IMG/VR virus record: IMGVR_UViG_3300030518_000006
Location: 32,774 to 96,773 of that record
Direction: 5' to 3' (one strand)
Length of the DNA stretch: 64,000 nucleotides
From: a virus
Every line of letters starts with the position of its first letter. Position 1 is the first letter of the stretch. Shown here piece by piece: positions 33,110 to 40,146 of the stretch. The notes beneath the pieces are model-generated. The model saw only the letters and a list, made by a program, of their open reading frames with translations, ran no database searches and was not told the DNA's origin. The position numbers and the translations under genes are program-made.

Positions 33110-33594
33110 AAGCGATCCTGGGCATCGGCCGGCTGCTCGCACTGCACCTGGTCGATCCCACCACCGGTCGAACCACCACACGAAAGACCCCTGGCACATG
33201 GCTCGGATGGGACACCACGACGCGGCAATTCCTGCTCTGCAAGCCCAAGGGGCGCAGCCGGGCACCGTTACCGTCACGCGTCGTGCGGGCACATCGGCGA
33301 TTCCACGCCCACGATCCGGCCTCTGGTGGGCGCCTGGTGGAGGTGCCGACACCGATCGGACGGCGCCAGCAGATCGCGCTGATCAAGGCCCTGGACTACT
33401 TCGTGCCCAAGCAAGTGATCAGCCCCGACAAGAATCCGTTCGGGTGGACACACGCCTTTGGGGACACCGGCCACAAGGGCGGAACCTATACCGCGAAGGT
33501 GATGCCGGCGCTGGTCAGGGACTCGCGCGGTAACCTCTTCATCAAGCGGCGGAAGGGTAACATCTTCACCGTCGACACCTGGCTCCGAGGATAG
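33106..33594 (+). CDS. Hypothetical basic protein
   Basis: 162 aa from ATG 33106 (ATGA overlap). Beta-rich and basic (TTRQFLLCKPKGRSRAPLPSRVVRAHRRFHAHD; FIKRRKGNIFTVDTWLRG). Family unknown; perhaps a small nucleic-acid-binding fold. Confidence 0.6.
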   Translation: MKAILGIGRLLALHLVDPTTGRTTTRKTPGTWLGWDTTTRQFLLCKPKGRSRAPLPSRVVRAHRRFHAHDPASGGRLVEVPTPIGRRQQIALIKALDYFVPKQVISPDKNPFGWTHAFGDTGHKGGTYTAKVMPALVRDSRGNLFIKRRKGNIFTVDTWLRG

Positions 33595-33600
33595 AACACC

Positions 33601-34161
33601 ATGGCCGCCCTCCCCTTCAAACTCAAGATGAACGCCAAGACGCTCGGCATCGGCGCCGGTGCCCTGGTCGGCCTGTTCCTGGTCTACAAGCTCGCCTTCC
33701 ACAAGAGCAAGAAGGCGGCCGAGGATACCAGCACCTCCGGTGATGCCGCGGCCCTCGCCCAGATCCAAGCCCAGCTGAACCAGCAGGGCCAGACGCTCGC
33801 TGCGGCCACGGCGGCACCTGCAGCCCCAGCCTACGGCACCCCCGGATATGGGTTGCCCTACACCCCGGCGTATGCCGCTCCCACCTACGGCACCCCGGGC
33901 TATGTGGCCCCCTATGCGGCCCCGGGCACCACCCAGGCCTCAGGACCTCCTGCTACCCCGCCGGTCGGGGGGTACCAGTGGATCTGGAACGGCGCCGCCT
34001 GGACCCAGACCCCGGCCGCCACCCCGGTCGGGATGCACTGGCAGCAGCTGGGATCGACCTTCCAACTCGCCCCGAACGCTTCGAGCGTGGCCTACATCGA
34101 TCGCCGGCCGGCGAGCCCGGCCTCGATCATCCCGACCACGGTGCTCACGCCGCCGAACTAG
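33601..34161 (+). CDS. N-terminally anchored Pro/Tyr-rich protein
   Basis: 186 aa. One membrane span near the start (TLGIGAGALVGLFLVYKLAF) followed by a basic stop (HKSKK). Then a Gln/Ala helix, a Pro/Tyr/Gly-rich arm (YGTPGYGLPYTPAYAAPTYG) and a small Trp-rich beta end (YQWIWNGAAWTQTP, MHWQQLG). Ends 4 bases inside the convergent coat-like gene. Confidence 0.6.
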   Translation: MAALPFKLKMNAKTLGIGAGALVGLFLVYKLAFHKSKKAAEDTSTSGDAAALAQIQAQLNQQGQTLAAATAAPAAPAYGTPGYGLPYTPAYAAPTYGTPGYVAPYAAPGTTQASGPPATPPVGGYQWIWNGAAWTQTPAATPVGMHWQQLGSTFQLAPNASSVAYIDRRPASPASIIPTTVLTPPN

Positions 34162-34712
34162 CAGATCTCCCGGTAGAGCATGCCGTCGAGCTGGACGCGC
34201 ACGTCCACGTGGCGGTCCCTCCAGTCGATGTCGCCGGTGTTGAGGACCAAGCTGAAGTGTTGAACGGGCGGGATATACAGGCTGGGAGTGATACCCAGGT
34301 GCTTGAGCCGAATCGGCGGCAACCCTGGCGCAGCAGCGGCGTCCTTCTCCACGTCGTCATCCCGCTCCATGTTCATGAGCGGCAGGTTGAAATAGAGCTT
34401 CTCACCGATCTGAAAGTAGAAAGACGCCTTCGAGATATCGACGACCTTGGAGAGCGAGATCCGGATCCCGTCGAGGAGAAATCGTTTCGGCCAGGTGAAT
34501 TGCCCGGCCGTGCGCATGTTGGTGTAGGCTTCAGACCGGCCGTTCGGATTATGGAAGAAGCAGATGGTGCTGTGGGCCGCCCACGGCTGGGTGTCATAGA
34601 TCGAGCGTCGCCCTTTCTCGAGGCGGACCCCTCCCTTGCGGTGGTCCTTGACATGGACGTACTCAACCGGGACTTCGACGAGCCAGGGGGCCCCCGTCCT
34701 TCTCTCCTTCAT
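34158..34712 (-). CDS. Coat-like paralog 1 (frame of N-terminus uncertain)
   Basis: 184 aa from ATG 34712. Shared family pattern: VKDHRKGGVRLE...IYDT, YTNMRTAGQFTWPKRFLLDGIRISL, FQIGEKLYFNLPL, LYIPPVQHFSLVL and final LDGMLYREIC. This ATG has a poor ribosome site. A strong one (AAGGAG) precedes ATG 34764 in a different frame (33 codons, starting MAEKIFED), and a GGGGGCCCCC run lies between. A one-base change there would fuse the two. I infer a beta-barrel virion protein. Confidence 0.6.
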   Translation of the reverse strand: MKERRTGAPWLVEVPVEYVHVKDHRKGGVRLEKGRRSIYDTQPWAAHSTICFFHNPNGRSEAYTNMRTAGQFTWPKRFLLDGIRISLSKVVDISKASFYFQIGEKLYFNLPLMNMERDDDVEKDAAAAPGLPPIRLKHLGITPSLYIPPVQHFSLVLNTGDIDWRDRHVDVRVQLDGMLYREIC

Positions 34713-34764
34713 ATACCTGGACGATCGAGCCTCTGCCCGGGTCTTCGAAGATCTTTTCAGCCAT
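34663..34764 (-). other. 33-codon upstream frame with a strong ribosome site
   Basis: ATG 34764 follows AAGGAG at 8 bases and encodes MAEKIFEDPGRGSIVQVYEG... before stopping at 34663, inside the coat-like gene. It is either the displaced true N-terminus (frameshift at the G5C5 run, 34686-34695) or a translated coupling peptide. Confidence 0.45.
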
Positions 34765-34789
34765 GATGAATCTCCTTGTGGTGGTAGAG

Positions 34790-35692
34790 TTACTGGATTT
34801 CCCGGTGGATCGTGCCATCGAGTTGCACCCGGATCTCGGCCGACTCGAAATGCTTGCCGCCGGTATTGATGGTCAGGCCGAACCATTGGACCGGCGGGAT
34901 GTAGATCGTCGGGGTGATGCCCACGTGCTTCAGACGCATGCGCGGGAGCAGGGGGCCGTACTCGCCATCCTTGATCGGGTCGTCGTCCCGCTCCATGTTC
35001 TTGAGCGGCATGGTGAGGTACCTCTTCTCGCCGATCTGGAGTTCGAAGTGCGCCTCGGAGATGTCGACGAGGTGGGAGAATGAGATGCGCACGCCATCGA
35101 GATCGAAACGCTTGGGCCAGGTGAGCTGACCTGAGGTAGCTAGATTGGTGATTGCCGGCCCCCGATTCGGCCCGCCGCCGGTCTGGAAGAAGACGATCGG
35201 GGGTGGATTAGCGATGTACTCATCGCGGCGTCCCATCGGCACGTTGAACATGGTCCCATGGACCTGGGTGTCGTAGAGCGGCTGGCGACACGATTCCAGG
35301 CGGATCGTTCCGTTCTGAGCATCCTTGTGCTCGGTGAAGCGCGCACCGGGGGATGGTTTCAGGTCATCCAGGCCACGCGAGCCCTGCAAGGCATCATCCA
35401 GCTGCTTGGCAAGATCTGCGTCTGATACGTCCTCGAAGCCGGTCAGGGATTGCCAGTACTCCTCGGTCGAGCGAAAGACCTGGCCTTTCTCCGGCTTGGG
35501 GTCCTTGGTCTTCTTCGGTGGTTTGGTCGCGGCAGGCATGGAGAGATCTCCTGGCATGGGGTTGGTGGTGCGCGTCATGTGACGTTGGAGCACCTCTTGG
35601 ATGGTGAGCTGGTAGGACTCCGAATGTGCTTTGTACCAAGCCAGCACATCGGGATCGATGCGCATGGTGATCGAGGTTTTCTTCTTGGGCAT
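34790..35692 (-). CDS. Ribbon-helix-helix DNA-binding domain fused to a coat-like paralog
   Basis: 300 aa from ATG 35692. Residues 3-38 (KKTSITMRIDPDVLAWYKAH...TIQEVLQRHM) match the ribbon-helix-helix fold of BrnA-type antitoxins. A Lys/Pro linker follows. Residues about 120-300 carry the coat-like pattern (GTIRLESCRQPLYDT, TNLATSGQLTWPKRFDLDGVRIS, LQIGEKRYLTMPL, IYIPPVQWFGLTI, LDGTIHREIQ). A second start, ATG 35539 (MPAATK), has AGGAG 8 bases upstream and would give the coat part alone (249 aa). The promoter in front fits a leaderless long form. Two products are likely. Confidence 0.65.
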   Translation of the reverse strand: MPKKKTSITMRIDPDVLAWYKAHSESYQLTIQEVLQRHMTRTTNPMPGDLSMPAATKPPKKTKDPKPEKGQVFRSTEEYWQSLTGFEDVSDADLAKQLDDALQGSRGLDDLKPSPGARFTEHKDAQNGTIRLESCRQPLYDTQVHGTMFNVPMGRRDEYIANPPPIVFFQTGGGPNRGPAITNLATSGQLTWPKRFDLDGVRISFSHLVDISEAHFELQIGEKRYLTMPLKNMERDDDPIKDGEYGPLLPRMRLKHVGITPTIYIPPVQWFGLTINTGGKHFESAEIRVQLDGTIHREIQ

Positions 35693-35696
35693 ACCT

Positions 35697-35744
35697 GTAT
35701 GTACGTAGATACGTACAGACTTGCAAGACCCGAGACGTACATAC
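35697..35744 (-). promoter_or_regulatory. Leaderless-type promoter with palindromic operators
   Basis: On the minus strand: TTGCAA (35721-35726), a 17-base spacer, TACATA (35698-35703), then CAGGT and ATG 35692. A transcript would begin at about the start codon. A perfect inverted repeat, TGTACGTA-GA-TACGTACA (35700-35717), overlaps the -10. GTATGTACGT (35697-35706) recurs inverted as ACGTACATAC (35735-35744). These fit an operator for the ribbon-helix-helix protein. Confidence 0.6.
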
Positions 35745-35867
35745 GAGCTGGGTCTTGGTGCATCGGGCGAAGGGCATAGGCTGGGCCGTGTCGCATGTGG
35801 TTGCGCCGCCTCCTCTGCTGGGGCCGCCCGATCAACAGCATATGTGCAATCGCTTCTGCCGCTCCTG

Positions 35868-36056
35868 ATGAGCGTGACGAGAACCCCGATGCCCATGATG
35901 CTGATGTCCAATCCAGGTCTGCACCTCGCCCTGCTCGGGAACCCGTATCGCGGTCGTTCCCGCAAGCGCCGTCATTCCTGTTCCAACCCTCGTCGTTCAC
36001 ACCGCCGTGCGTCCGCACGTCGGCACCGTCGTTCCCACACCCAAAGGAGAAACCCC
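35868..36056 (+). other. In-frame basic extension upstream of the 36057 gene
   Basis: From ATG 35868 the frame runs unbroken into the gene at 36057. It encodes a highly basic stretch (YRGRSRKRRHSCSNPRRSHRR...HTQRRNP) in the style of the protamine-like genes. No good ribosome site is seen before ATG 35868 or the ATGs at 35889-35906. It may give a longer, DNA-binding form of the downstream membrane protein, or be the relic of a separate basic gene. Together with 35697-35744 it fills the 364-base gap between confident starts. Confidence 0.4.
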
Positions 36057-36728
36057 ATGGGATTCGCCAAGCAGTACGTGAGCTCCGTCAAGGCAGCTCC
36101 CCGTGAGATCCTCGGGATCTTCAAGGGCAAGAACAAGATCAAGAACATCGCCTTCGCGCTCGGTGGCGCCGTCGCCACCTACGCCCTGGGCGGAATCGTC
36201 AACACCTCACTCGTGACCCCCGGTCTCAACGCCATCCCTGGCGCGGGTCCGGCGCTCAGCGGCCCGATGGCCAAGCGCGTGATCGGTGCGGCAGTGCCCT
36301 TCACCCTCGGCTTCGTCGCCAACAAGTTCATCAAGGGTGACCTCGGCAAGGCCCTGGTGGTTGGTGGGGCTATCGCCTCGCTCGCCGAGGCGATCAGCCC
36401 CGGGCTCATCGCCCGCCTGGTCTACCACACCCCGGCTGTCGGCCCCGTGGCCGTTGCTGCAGCGCCTGCTGCCGCTGTCCAGGGCCCGGTGAACGGTCTG
36501 AATGGTCTCGGGGGCTACGTTGACGCGCGTGCGTACAACGGCACCGGGGACATGGCCCCGCTCGACGGCTATGTCGACGCCCGCGCCTACAACGGCACCG
36601 GCGAAGAGCTGGCCGGCTATGTCGACGCCCGCGCCTACAACGGCACCGGGGACATGGACGATGACCTGGCTGGCATCGGCAGCGACTACCTGACCGAGAG
36701 CACCAAGTACATGGAATCCTATCTCTGA
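36057..36728 (+). CDS. Membrane protein with LNGLG/LAGIG motifs and YVDARAYNGTG repeats
   Basis: 223 aa. ATG 36057 is preceded by AAAGGAG at ideal spacing. Hydrophobic segments at about 28-45 (IAFALGGAVATYALGGIV) and 75-120. The C-terminal 75 residues contain LNGLG, three copies of GYVDARAYNGTG and then LAGIG. A possible terminator hairpin (GGGGCC/GGCCCC, from 36755) follows. I infer a particle membrane protein with an exposed repeat tail. Confidence 0.65.
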   Translation: MGFAKQYVSSVKAAPREILGIFKGKNKIKNIAFALGGAVATYALGGIVNTSLVTPGLNAIPGAGPALSGPMAKRVIGAAVPFTLGFVANKFIKGDLGKALVVGGAIASLAEAISPGLIARLVYHTPAVGPVAVAAAPAAAVQGPVNGLNGLGGYVDARAYNGTGDMAPLDGYVDARAYNGTGEELAGYVDARAYNGTGDMDDDLAGIGSDYLTESTKYMESYL

Positions 36729-36926
36729 TTGAGGTAGACCATACGTAGGGGCCGCCCGTGGGCCCCTGCCGCTCTTTCCCAATCTCTTCACCGCCTTCAT
36801 TCGGTTCGCTGCCCACCGGCGCTTTGCATGTGGGACTGACAACGACCCGTATACCCATTCCTGGAACAACGAGGAAGCCCCTCACGTTCCGGGTCCCCTG
36901 AATCCCCTCTTGGGGAGGAGAACACA

Positions 36927-37502
36927 ATGCCCGTCTTCCGCACCGTCAAGGATGCCCGCTCCGGCTCGATCCGGCTCGAAGCCATCCACCAGCCGCTGTA
37001 TGACAGCGTGCTGCTCGCCACCACCCTGCAGACGTCCGCAACGCTGTTCTCCCTCGGGAACAACGGTCGCTCGGCGCTCTACACCAACCTCCAGACCGCT
37101 GGCCAGCTCAGCTGGCCGAAGCGCTTCTCGATCCGCGCCCTGCGTCAGGTGCTCGGCTTCAACAGCGCGACCTACGCCAACGTGGCCGCCTTCTGGGCTG
37201 CGGCGTTCTACCAGCTGCAGGTGGGTGAAAAGGTTTATCTCACCATCCCGGCGTTCATCCTCACCGCCGGCGGCGGCCTGAGCCAGCAGACCCTGGTCCC
37301 GGCTACCGCCACCACGGCGGGAACCATCAACTGTGAAACCGGCTGGCCGGACCAGCGGAATATCTACTCGCTGCTGCACTCGATTTATTTGCCGCCCGTG
37401 CAGAACTTCTTCCTGGCACTGACGACCGCTGGCGGGACCCTGACCGCTTCGACGTACTGCCACATCTTCCTGGAAGGTGAGCTGCTCCGCGAAATCCAGT
37501 AA
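36927..37502 (+). CDS. Coat-like paralog 3
   Basis: 191 aa, the shortest and cleanest member: MPVFRTVKDARSGSIRLE, QPLYDS, YTNLQTAGQLSWPKRFSIRALR, LQVGEKVYLTIPAF, IYLPPVQNFFLAL, LEGELLREIQ. GGAGGAG lies before ATG 36927. It stands alone with its own spacer and a strong terminator, typical of a highly expressed structural gene. I infer a candidate major coat protein with a beta-barrel fold; its size fits a single barrel better than a double one. Confidence 0.65.
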   Translation: MPVFRTVKDARSGSIRLEAIHQPLYDSVLLATTLQTSATLFSLGNNGRSALYTNLQTAGQLSWPKRFSIRALRQVLGFNSATYANVAAFWAAAFYQLQVGEKVYLTIPAFILTAGGGLSQQTLVPATATTAGTINCETGWPDQRNIYSLLHSIYLPPVQNFFLALTTAGGTLTASTYCHIFLEGELLREIQ

Positions 37503-37526
37503 GCCAAACGGTTTACAAGGATTCAC

Positions 37527-37558
37527 GAAAAACCCCGGGCTTCGGCTCGGGGTTTTTC
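37527..37558. terminator. Bidirectional intrinsic terminator
   Basis: AAAAACCCCGGGC-TTCG-GCTCGGGGTTTTT: a GC stem closed by a TTCG tetraloop with an A-run before and a T-run after. It serves the coat-like gene on the plus strand and the 37567-37851 gene on the minus strand. Confidence 0.9.
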
Positions 37559-37566
37559 CTTTTCTC

Positions 37567-37851
37567 CTAGGCCTCCGGAGGCCGCACTACCACCTCCAAC
37601 AACCCATCCAGCGCACTGACGAACTGCTGCTGCACCGCTTTGGCCAGCTCCTCGCTCGGGTATTCGCAGCTGTACATCTGTCCGCTGGACATCTCCAGCT
37701 GGATGACCCAGCCCAGGTCCGGCTTCTCCTGATCCGGCCGCAGCGGTTTGCTCGATCTGCGCAGCGCCGCCGGGCGCATACATACGATCTGACCCGCCTC
37801 GATCCACTGCTGGTGTTCGGGGGGTGATCCAGGATTGAACAGCACAAGCAT
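37567..37851 (-). CDS. Small hypothetical protein
   Basis: 94 aa, start supported by TAGGAGG before ATG 37851. Alpha/beta pattern (DLGWVIQLEMSSGQMYSCEYPSEELAKAVQQQF) resembling small host-takeover proteins of phages. No family recognised. Transcribed toward the shared terminator. Confidence 0.6.
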   Translation of the reverse strand: MLVLFNPGSPPEHQQWIEAGQIVCMRPAALRRSSKPLRPDQEKPDLGWVIQLEMSSGQMYSCEYPSEELAKAVQQQFVSALDGLLEVVVRPPEA

Positions 37852-37883
37852 ATTGCCTCCTACGGAACGGGTTTCATAGTGGG

Positions 37884-38111
37884 ATGATGGACCTGCACGA
37901 TGCGATTGCCTCGCTCCCTGAGATGGAGCGCCTGATCATCCGGCTGCGGTGGCTCGAGCAGTTCTCAGTGGATGACATCGCGCATTGCCTCCGCATCGCC
38001 CCCGACCAGGTACTCGCCTACGACACCCAGGCCCGCGACCGCCTACGCCGGCGGCTTGACCCAGCTGACCTGCATTCCTTCGATCTGGGCCCACTTGAGC
38101 ACGTCGGCTAG
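37884..38111 (+). CDS. Sigma-70 region-4-like small protein
   Basis: 75 aa. Residues 8-58 (LPEMERLIIRLRWLEQFSVDDIAHCLRIAPDQVLAYDTQARDRLRRRL) follow the helix-turn-helix of sigma region 4. No region 2 is present, so it is not a complete sigma factor; it could be an adaptor that redirects host RNA polymerase. Its last 69 bases overlap the end of the opposite-strand gene. Confidence 0.5.
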   Translation: MMDLHDAIASLPEMERLIIRLRWLEQFSVDDIAHCLRIAPDQVLAYDTQARDRLRRRLDPADLHSFDLGPLEHVG

Positions 38112-38573
38112 CTGGTGCCACTCGTCCGCCCACCGGTCGTTCCCTGCAGGCCCGGCAGTGCTGCGCAAGGGGTCAATGGCCCCGGTGAAATCGGTGTTCC
38201 CCTCCTTGTCATCCCCGAAGTAGTCCACCTCGGTCGCTGCCAGGGTGTGCGCCAGGCCCAGGGCCATGAGCGATGAGAACCGCTGGTGGATGGGCAGCTC
38301 CTCCCAGGGAATCCGTCGCAGGTTCCCCAGCGGGATCTTGAGCTGGATATGGGCATCCCAGGCCAGGCGCAGTGCGTCCGCGATCGAGCAGAGTCCGACC
38401 CTGGGGGTCTGGCGATACCAGGTGAGGGCCTCCCAGTCGCCGATGCACCACCAGTCACAGGGCCAGAATTCGACCGCAGCATTGACCCCGATGATCACAT
38501 CATAGACGCCCTTCCGCCAGGCCCAGGACGCCTTCAGGGAGGGCCCTGGGCAGAGGATCGCGGCTCGGGTCAT
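38043..38573 (-). CDS. Rossmann-like protein of the DUF115/MptE-like type
   Basis: 176 aa. Starts AAILCPGPSLKASW with a nucleotide-binding-like loop, then VYDVIIGVNAAVEFWPCDWWCIGDW. Similar phage proteins are weakly related to DUF115/6-hydroxymethylpterin-kinase-like or sugar-transfer folds. Function uncertain. ATGA overlap with the gene before it. Confidence 0.55.
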   Translation of the reverse strand: MTRAAILCPGPSLKASWAWRKGVYDVIIGVNAAVEFWPCDWWCIGDWEALTWYRQTPRVGLCSIADALRLAWDAHIQLKIPLGNLRRIPWEELPIHQRFSSLMALGLAHTLAATEVDYFGDDKEGNTDFTGAIDPLRSTAGPAGNDRWADEWHQLADVLKWAQIEGMQVSWVKPPA

Positions 38574-38860
38574 GGTGGGATCAGGGTTGAGGTGCCGGCT
38601 AGGTGCTGGGGCTCGGTTCCCGGGGCGTAATCCTCCCAGGGCGGCCCGAGCTCTGCCGGCGGGGGTTCGGTGACCCCGTTGAGCCGCAGGGTCTGCTGGA
38701 TGAGCTGGCGCATCGCGCTGGCCACAGCGAGCGCCTGGGGTCCCGGCATCGCTTCGATCTGCACCAGCACCTGCTGCCCGAGCATGGCACGTACCACAGC
38801 ATCCCCGGACTGGTCATCCTGGGGCAGCACGACCGAGATCTCCGGGACGATCGGGGTCAT
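38570..38860 (-). CDS. Small hypothetical protein
   Basis: 96 aa, no family. Central helix (PQALAVASAMRQLIQQTL), Pro-rich tail. Part of the recombinase operon. Confidence 0.55.
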   Translation of the reverse strand: MTPIVPEISVVLPQDDQSGDAVVRAMLGQQVLVQIEAMPGPQALAVASAMRQLIQQTLRLNGVTEPPPAELGPPWEDYAPGTEPQHLAGTSTLIPP

Positions 38861-38861
38861 C

Positions 38862-39173
38862 CTAGGCCTTCTCTGCGTCCTTGACGGGCGCTATACCGAT
38901 GATGGTACGAATCCGGGCCTTGGCCACCTCGCTGAGTCCCTGGAAGGCCAAGTCGATCATCTCCGGGTGGTCATTCACCAGCTCGCCGAAGACCTTGGAT
39001 GCGATATACTTGCCCGCCCCGTCCTTCTTCGCCAGGTTCTTACCCGCGGTGATCGCCGGGATGATCCCCATCATGTCGAGCTTGAACCCGTTGCCGGCGA
39101 AGAGCCCGTCGAGCGTCGAGCGGATGGTACCGAGCACCTTCTGGACGTCGGGGTCGGTGGAGTGGTCGGTCAT
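38862..39173 (-). CDS. Small hypothetical protein
   Basis: 103 aa, helical (TIRSTLDGLFAGNGFKLDMMGIIPAI; KVFGELVNDHPEMIDLAFQGL). Its start overlaps the recombinase stop by 4 bases, so the two are translated together. Family unknown. Confidence 0.55.
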   Translation of the reverse strand: MTDHSTDPDVQKVLGTIRSTLDGLFAGNGFKLDMMGIIPAITAGKNLAKKDGAGKYIASKVFGELVNDHPEMIDLAFQGLSEVAKARIRTIIGIAPVKDAEKA

Positions 39174-40144
39174 GGGAGCTCCAGCTCGGGTTCGGGCAGA
39201 GCGTCGACCTCCGCCTGGTCGGCGGGAGCGGCATCGTCAGGGGCGATCGTGGCGACCGGGTCCTCCAGGATCCGGAGGTCGGGGCGATCGTGGGCGACTC
39301 CCGTCGGGTCGGTGAGAATACCGCGGTAGATCGCGCGGTTCTTGATCACCCGGTGGACCTTCCCCTTGTACCAGATCTTGGCGCCGTGCCCATTCTCCCG
39401 CAGGTAGCGCGCAACCTCGTTCAAGGTCATCTTGGCGCCGTCGACCAGGGAGAAGATCAGGCGAACGATCGGAGCCTTCTGAGGGTCGATCGTCAGGTCG
39501 TGGTTGACCACCATGTACCCATAGGGCTTGTTCCCCCCGATCCACCCACCACGGGCGTACTTGTTCTGGGTCCCCAGCTTCATGCGCATCTGGATCAGGT
39601 GGCGCTCGTACTGGGCGAAGGACCCGAGCACCTGACGCATCAGCACGCGCACCGGATCCGCGCTGGCGGCAGAGTCGGCCAGGAAGCTCTCGCTCGCGTA
39701 GGCGACCCCCAGGGTGATGGCGTGGCGCTCGAAGAAGGAGAACAGCATATCCTGCTCGGCGGCGACACGCGACAGGCGGTCGAGCTTCCAGATCAGCAGC
39801 TTGGACCGATCCTGCTCGCACAGCTTGGACTGGTCGCGCTCGCACAGCTTGGCGATCAGGGAGGACAGCAGCGGTCGGGGCGATGCCGCGGGCACCTCCT
39901 CGGGTTTCATGCCCGGGAGGCGGACGGTGAACAAGGGCTTGGCGGCCGACGCCTTCTCGTAGACGATCCGCGGCTCGGGGATGCCCGAGCGCTGGCAGTA
40001 GCCGAGGATCGCCGTCCGCTGGACATCCGGCGACTCGTTGTCCTCGTGCGTGTCATCACTGACACGGACGTAGGCCCATATCGTTGGCAGCGGCTTCTCG
40101 CCGAAGGCATCCGCGATGCCGGTAAGGGTGGTGATGAAGCTCAT
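39170..40144 (-). CDS. Serine recombinase (resolvase/integrase type)
   Basis: 324 aa. The N-terminal catalytic domain has WAYVRVSDD (active-site Ser in RVS), LLIWKLDRLSR and AQYERHLIQMRMKLG (helix E region). The C-terminal recombinase domain (NKPYGYMVVNHDLTIDPQKAPIVRLIFSLVDGAKMTLNEVARYL) is short compared with large serine integrases and ends in a disordered acidic tail. It may integrate, resolve or invert DNA. No matching att or crossover site was recognised nearby. Confidence 0.8.
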   Translation of the reverse strand: MSFITTLTGIADAFGEKPLPTIWAYVRVSDDTHEDNESPDVQRTAILGYCQRSGIPEPRIVYEKASAAKPLFTVRLPGMKPEEVPAASPRPLLSSLIAKLCERDQSKLCEQDRSKLLIWKLDRLSRVAAEQDMLFSFFERHAITLGVAYASESFLADSAASADPVRVLMRQVLGSFAQYERHLIQMRMKLGTQNKYARGGWIGGNKPYGYMVVNHDLTIDPQKAPIVRLIFSLVDGAKMTLNEVARYLRENGHGAKIWYKGKVHRVIKNRAIYRGILTDPTGVAHDRPDLRILEDPVATIAPDDAAPADQAEVDALPEPELELP

Positions 40145-40146
40145 GA

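Noticed and set aside
36824-36853. Promoter before the 36927 coat-like gene (TTGCAT ... CGTATA)
   Set aside because: The -10 match is poor and the spacing (18) uncertain; not strong enough to list as a feature.
38043-38111. Antisense overlap as a regulatory RNA
   Set aside because: The 69-base overlap of two coding frames is explained by convergent gene ends; no hairpin or promoter supports a small RNA.
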